A stretch of DNA of 16,055 nt. Source: an uncultured Eubacteriales bacterium. Lineage in GTDB: Bacteria; Bacillota; Clostridia; Oscillospirales; Ruminococcaceae. Each line of letters opens with the position of its first letter. Within the stretch, counting starts at the first letter, position 1. Below are positions 14,249 through 16,055 of this stretch, piece by piece. Below the pieces are notes generated by a model. The model searched no databases, had not been told where the DNA came from, and saw only the letters and a list, made by a program, of their open reading frames with translations. A program made the position numbers and the translations under genes. The stretch spans positions 1-16,055 of the forward strand of contig CABUOE010000030.1 of NCBI GenBank assembly GCA_902493155.1. Reading direction: 5' to 3'.

Positions 14249-15208
14249 ATGAAAACAATCGGAGTTTTGACAAGCGGCGGAGACGCTCCCGGTATGAACG
14301 CTGCCATCAGAAGCGTTGCCCGTACCGGACTGCAATATGGCATGAAAGTTTTGGGTGTCATGCGTGGCTACAACGGCCTCATCAACGGCGACATGATCGA
14401 GCTCAATATGAGAAGCGTTTCTGATATCATCAACCGCGGCGGAACTATGCTGTATACCGCACGCTGCAAAGAATTTAAAGATATGGCCGGCGTTCAGAAG
14501 GCAAAGGAGACTTGTCTGAAAGCGGGCATTGAAGGGTTAGTTGTTATCGGCGGCGACGGTTCGTTCCGCGGAGCGGGCGACCTTTCCTCTATTGGAATCC
14601 CCTGTGTCGGCATCCCCGGCACCATTGACAACGATATTGCCTGCACCGATTACACCATCGGTTACGATACGGCCATGAACACAGCCATGGATATGGTTGA
14701 CCGCATTCGCGACACCGCTCAGTCCCATGACCGCTGCAGCGTGGTTGAAGTGATGGGCAGAAATGCTGGTTATATTGCCCTAAATACCGGTATCGCAGTA
14801 GGTGCGTCCTACATTCTGGTTCCTGAAATGAAACCGGACATGGACGCCGTTCTGGAAAAAATTGAAAAATCCCGTGCTTTGGGCAAAAAGCACTTTATCA
14901 TCGTTGTTGCAGAAGGCATCGGCCATGCGAAGGAGATTGCACAGGAAATCGAAGAGAAAACCGGCATTGAATCCCGTGAAACCGTTCTCGGCCACGTACA
15001 GCGCGGCGGCAATCCCACAGTCACCGACCGTGTCGTCGCCAGCCAAATGGGCTATCACGCGGTGGAATTGCTGCATCAGGGCATCGGAAACCGTGTTGTT
15101 GCGCAGACAGACGGCAAAATCGTCGATTACGATATTCAGGAAGCCTTGAAGATGAAAAAAGAGCTTCCCATGGATCTTTATCAGATTGCTCACGATATTT
15201 CGTTCTAA
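14249..15208 (+). CDS. pfkA: ATP-dependent 6-phosphofructokinase
   Basis: The 319-residue enzyme phosphorylates fructose 6-phosphate to fructose 1,6-bisphosphate, the committed step of glycolysis and the substrate source for the aldolase encoded at 2946-3809. Motifs: the ATP-binding SGGDAPGMNA at 9-18 and GGDGS at 101-105, the catalytic PGTIDND at 123-129 (Asp127), EVMGR at 167-171, and GHVQRGG near the C-terminal third. The glycine in GGDGS is the residue usual in ATP-using enzymes, where PPi-using relatives often carry aspartate. The length equals that of bacterial PfkA. The ATG follows AAGGAG (14234-14239) by 9 bases; an earlier in-frame TTG at 14171 is the -35 element and not a start. Confidence 0.97.
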   Translation: MKTIGVLTSGGDAPGMNAAIRSVARTGLQYGMKVLGVMRGYNGLINGDMIELNMRSVSDIINRGGTMLYTARCKEFKDMAGVQKAKETCLKAGIEGLVVIGGDGSFRGAGDLSSIGIPCVGIPGTIDNDIACTDYTIGYDTAMNTAMDMVDRIRDTAQSHDRCSVVEVMGRNAGYIALNTGIAVGASYILVPEMKPDMDAVLEKIEKSRALGKKHFIIVVAEGIGHAKEIAQEIEEKTGIESRETVLGHVQRGGNPTVTDRVVASQMGYHAVELLHQGIGNRVVAQTDGKIVDYDIQEALKMKKELPMDLYQIAHDISF

Positions 15209-15224
15209 GAAACAGGAATTATAC

Positions 15225-15259
15225 AAAAAGCCGCGGAGGAATTCCTCTGCGGCTTTTTT
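15225..15259 (+). terminator. Rho-independent terminator of pfkA
   Basis: A near-perfect stem (15225-15239 with 15244-15258, one G-U) has an AATT loop and runs into six T residues (15254-15259). It starts 16 bases after the pfkA stop codon. Confidence 0.95.
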
Positions 15260-15330
15260 GCCTTATTGGACAAGGGAAGGGGGGAATCGGCGCAGGAATT
15301 TGGGGGTTTCTCCCTTTCTCAGCGGAAACC

Positions 15331-15359
15331 TTGTAATTTTTATGGAAATCTAGTATACT
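15331..15359 (+). promoter_or_regulatory. Putative promoter of the ACT-domain/DUF711 pair
   Basis: TTGTAA (15331-15336) and TATACT (15354-15359) are separated by 17 bases. The leader of about 50 bases contains a small CCCC-TCCT-GGGG hairpin before the ribosome binding site. Confidence 0.55.
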
Positions 15360-15416
15360 GAATAGTAGTTTTGACCCCTCCTGGGGCGTTATTTTGAAGG
15401 ATCTGGAGGACTTTTT

Positions 15417-15686
15417 ATGCGTGCAGTTTTATCAGTAGTCGGCAAGGACACCGTAGGGATTCTGGCCAAAGTCAGCGAAAAATGCGCCGAGGCCAACGCC
15501 AATATCGTCGATGTGACCCAGACCATTTTGCAGGACATGTTCGTCATGGTCATGATGGTGGACATCTCCAAAATTTCCTGTGAGTTCGGCACTTTGTCGG
15601 ATATGCTCAGCACTCTGGGAAAAGAGATGGGGCTCGATATCCACGTTATGCACGAGGATATCTTCAACTCGATGCACCGGATTTAA
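15417..15686 (+). CDS. ACT-domain protein (UPF0237 type)
   Basis: The 89-residue protein consists of a single ACT domain: strand MRAVLSVVGKDTVGILAKVS, helix, then NIVDVTQTILQDMFVMVMMVD and a second helix/strand half ending in DIHVMHEDIF. ACT domains bind amino acids or similar small ligands and act as regulatory subunits. Stand-alone proteins of this kind (UPF0237) have no settled function. The ATG follows GGAGG with a spacer of about 7 bases. The next gene, of the DUF711 family, starts 28 bases after the stop. This pairing is recurrent in Firmicutes and some archaea as far as I recall, which suggests the ACT protein senses a ligand for the DUF711 protein. Confidence 0.88.
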   Translation: MRAVLSVVGKDTVGILAKVSEKCAEANANIVDVTQTILQDMFVMVMMVDISKISCEFGTLSDMLSTLGKEMGLDIHVMHEDIFNSMHRI

Positions 15687-15714
15687 CCGATTTGACGAAA
15701 GGGCTGAAAATAAG

Positions 15715-16055
15715 TTGATTAACGTTCATGATATTATGGAAACCATCAAGATGATCGAGGAGGAAAATCTCGACATCCGCACCATCACCATGGGGGTTTC
15801 CCTTTTAGACTGCGCGGACGGCGACATCGGCCGTTCCTGCGATAAGATTTACGAAAAGGTCTGCCGGAAAGCGGAGCATTTGGTCAGCACCGGAGAGGAC
15901 ATTGAAAAGAAATACGGTATTCCTATCATCAATAAGCGGATTTCCGTCACTCCCATCGCCATGCTGGTGGCGGCCAGCGGCGGAGACCCGGTTAAATACG
16001 CCCTGACGCTGGAGAAAATCGCGAACCAGGTGGGGGTCAACTTCATCGGCGGATA
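15715..16055 (+). CDS. DUF711/UPF0210 (PFL) family protein, 5' part only
   Basis: The first 113 codons are in the window and the gene runs off the right edge. The start is TTG at 15715 (AAAGGG about 11 bases upstream). The protein begins INVHDIMETIKMIEEENLDI, followed by RTITMGVSLLDCADGDI and then KYGIPIINKRISVTPIAML. This is the highly conserved N-terminus of the DUF711 (UPF0210) family, whose structure is related to glycyl-radical enzymes (hence the PFL label) though the glycyl radical itself is not established. Function is unknown. It follows the ACT-domain gene, with which it is probably cotranscribed. Full proteins are about 450 residues. Confidence 0.88.
   Translation, partial: MINVHDIMETIKMIEEENLDIRTITMGVSLLDCADGDIGRSCDKIYEKVCRKAEHLVSTGEDIEKKYGIPIINKRISVTPIAMLVAASGGDPVKYALTLEKIANQVGVNFIGG

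Overview
The window looks like a chromosomal stretch from a Gram-positive anaerobe of the Clostridia, probably close to the Oscillospirales/Ruminococcaceae. This rests on the gene set (class II fructose-bisphosphate aldolase, FeoA/FeoB, a sodium-pump decarboxylase membrane module, LrgAB, an ACT + DUF711 pair), strong AGGAGG-type ribosome binding sites, occasional TTG/GTG starts, and sigma-A-like promoters with 17-base spacers. No taxonomic marker gene is present, so the placement is an inference.

Layout. Bases 1-600 are a graveyard of decayed sequence: a frameshifted IS3-type orfA (227-479) whose Shine-Dalgarno sits in a 13-bp hairpin, followed by a fragment resembling cysteine synthase. mscL (650-1105, minus) follows. 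An alpha/beta-hydrolase (1641-2573, plus) is bracketed by two same-orientation copies of a 190-base repeat (1414-1603 and 2590-2779). Each copy can fold into two successive cloverleaf-like units of three hairpins closed by an outer stem. Next come fba (minus), a SurA/PrsA-like foldase lipoprotein (minus), and the iron-uptake genes feoA-feoB (plus), with an operator-like palindrome over the feoA promoter and a terminator-like hairpin between the two genes. lrgA-lrgB (minus) ends tail-to-tail with feoB, sharing one bidirectional terminator. A plus-strand group follows: an FkbM-family methyltransferase, an OadG-like subunit and an OadB-like subunit. Then come a phospho-sugar mutase and pfkA, each with its own promoter, then an ACT-domain protein and the start of a DUF711 (UPF0210) gene that runs off the window.

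Working together. fba, pfkA and the sugar mutase are core carbohydrate metabolism but not one operon: fba is on the other strand, and pfkA has a promoter separate from the mutase. FeoA/FeoB form a ferrous iron importer, probably metal-repressed. OadG/OadB are the membrane half of a sodium pump; the carboxyltransferase and biotin carrier are not in this window.

I see no defence system, CRISPR array, prophage, tRNA or rRNA. The most unusual content is non-coding: the paired double-cloverleaf repeats, the feo regulatory sites and the hairpin controlling the dead transposase gene.
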